From NCBI GenBank assembly GCA_031411575.1, contig JANOBJ010000248.1, forward strand, positions 1 through 21,650: a DNA stretch of 21,650 nt. Direction: 5' to 3'. Positions within the stretch are counted from its first letter, which is position 1. Each line of letters starts with the position of its first letter. Below are positions 21,501 through 21,650 of the stretch, piece after piece. The notes under the pieces are model-generated. The model was given only the letters and a program-made list of their open reading frames with translations. It was not told where the DNA came from and did not search any database. The stretch comes from JANOBJ01 sp031411575. Its GTDB lineage: Bacteria > Pseudomonadota > Gammaproteobacteria > Burkholderiales > Burkholderiaceae_C. The translations under genes and the position numbers were made by a program.

Positions 21501-21650
21501 ATGAAAACGTTCAGCGCCAAACCCGCTGACGTGACGCACGAGTGGTTTGTGATTGACGCGACCGACAAGGTCCTCGGACGAGTAGCCAGCGAAGTTGCTC
21601 TCCGTTTGCGCGGCAAACACAAGGCCATTTATACGCCTCACGTCGACACC
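21501..21650 (+). CDS. rplM: 50S ribosomal protein L13, N-terminal part, cut by window edge
   Basis: Large-subunit ribosomal protein. The first 50 codons are present, starting MKTFSAKPADVTHEWFVIDA, then TDKVLGRVASEVALRLRGKH and KAIYTPHVDT, which is the conserved L13 N-terminus. The gene continues past the right edge; rpsI normally follows it. The start is fixed by the family N-terminus and lies behind a strong promoter. Confidence 0.97.
   Translation, partial: MKTFSAKPADVTHEWFVIDATDKVLGRVASEVALRLRGKHKAIYTPHVDT

Overview
The window is GC-rich, densely packed bacterial chromosome of betaproteobacterial (Burkholderiales, most likely Comamonadaceae) character. This rests on the gene content and order (ahcY-tlyA-metF behind an SAH riboswitch; paaABCDE under a TetR-type palindrome), on sigma-70 promoters with a TATAAT box, and on short AT-rich palindromic repeats of a kind I associate from memory with this family. 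The genus cannot be fixed from the sequence alone. No rRNA, tRNA, CRISPR array, integrase or transposase is visible, and no non-coding stretch exceeds about 240 bases.

Layout. 1-741 (-): 5' part of prfC. 827-4163 (-): a complete pqqABCDE operon for the cofactor PQQ, with the 24-residue precursor PqqA and a perfect 21-bp hairpin between pqqA and pqqB. 4332-7274 (+), divergent from pqqA: an alpha/beta-hydrolase of the proline iminopeptidase family carrying an apparent 1-nt frameshift, then a membrane histidine kinase and a NarL-type response regulator, joined by 4-base start/stop overlaps. 7312-10798 (+): ahcY, tlyA and metF, led by a sigma-70 promoter and an S-adenosylhomocysteine riboswitch; a long nested hairpin separates ahcY from tlyA. 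10818-11552 (+): an RlpA-like lipoprotein. 11559-15510 (-): paaABCDE, the phenylacetyl-CoA epoxidase operon, with a perfect palindromic operator in front of paaA. 15702-16373 (+): a CAP-domain lipoprotein. 16370-19209 (-): a two-subunit molybdenum hydroxylase of the isoquinoline 1-oxidoreductase type (large subunit with a Tat signal, small [2Fe-2S] subunit), divergent from a Crp/Fnr-type regulator (19367-20086, +) with a perfect 16-bp palindrome between them. 20295-21272 (-): rlmJ with an intrinsic terminator. 21501-21650 (+): start of rplM behind a strong promoter and a leader of about 160 nt.

How the genes work together. PQQ production and the divergent two-component system suggest regulated periplasmic oxidation of an alcohol or aldehyde; the molybdenum hydroxylase is another oxidative enzyme, and the paa operon activates the aromatic ring of phenylacetyl-CoA. 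AhcY and MetF belong to the activated-methyl cycle, and TlyA is a SAM-dependent methyltransferase that produces the SAH sensed by the riboswitch.

The least expected signal is a 28-bp AT-rich repeat present four times (9550, 12905, 20222, 20947). Three copies lie inside conserved housekeeping or catabolic genes (tlyA, paaD, rlmJ) and are translated in frame as extra peptide. In TlyA and PaaD they use the same reading frame and both end in IANND. This looks like a small mobile or dispersed element tolerated inside proteins.
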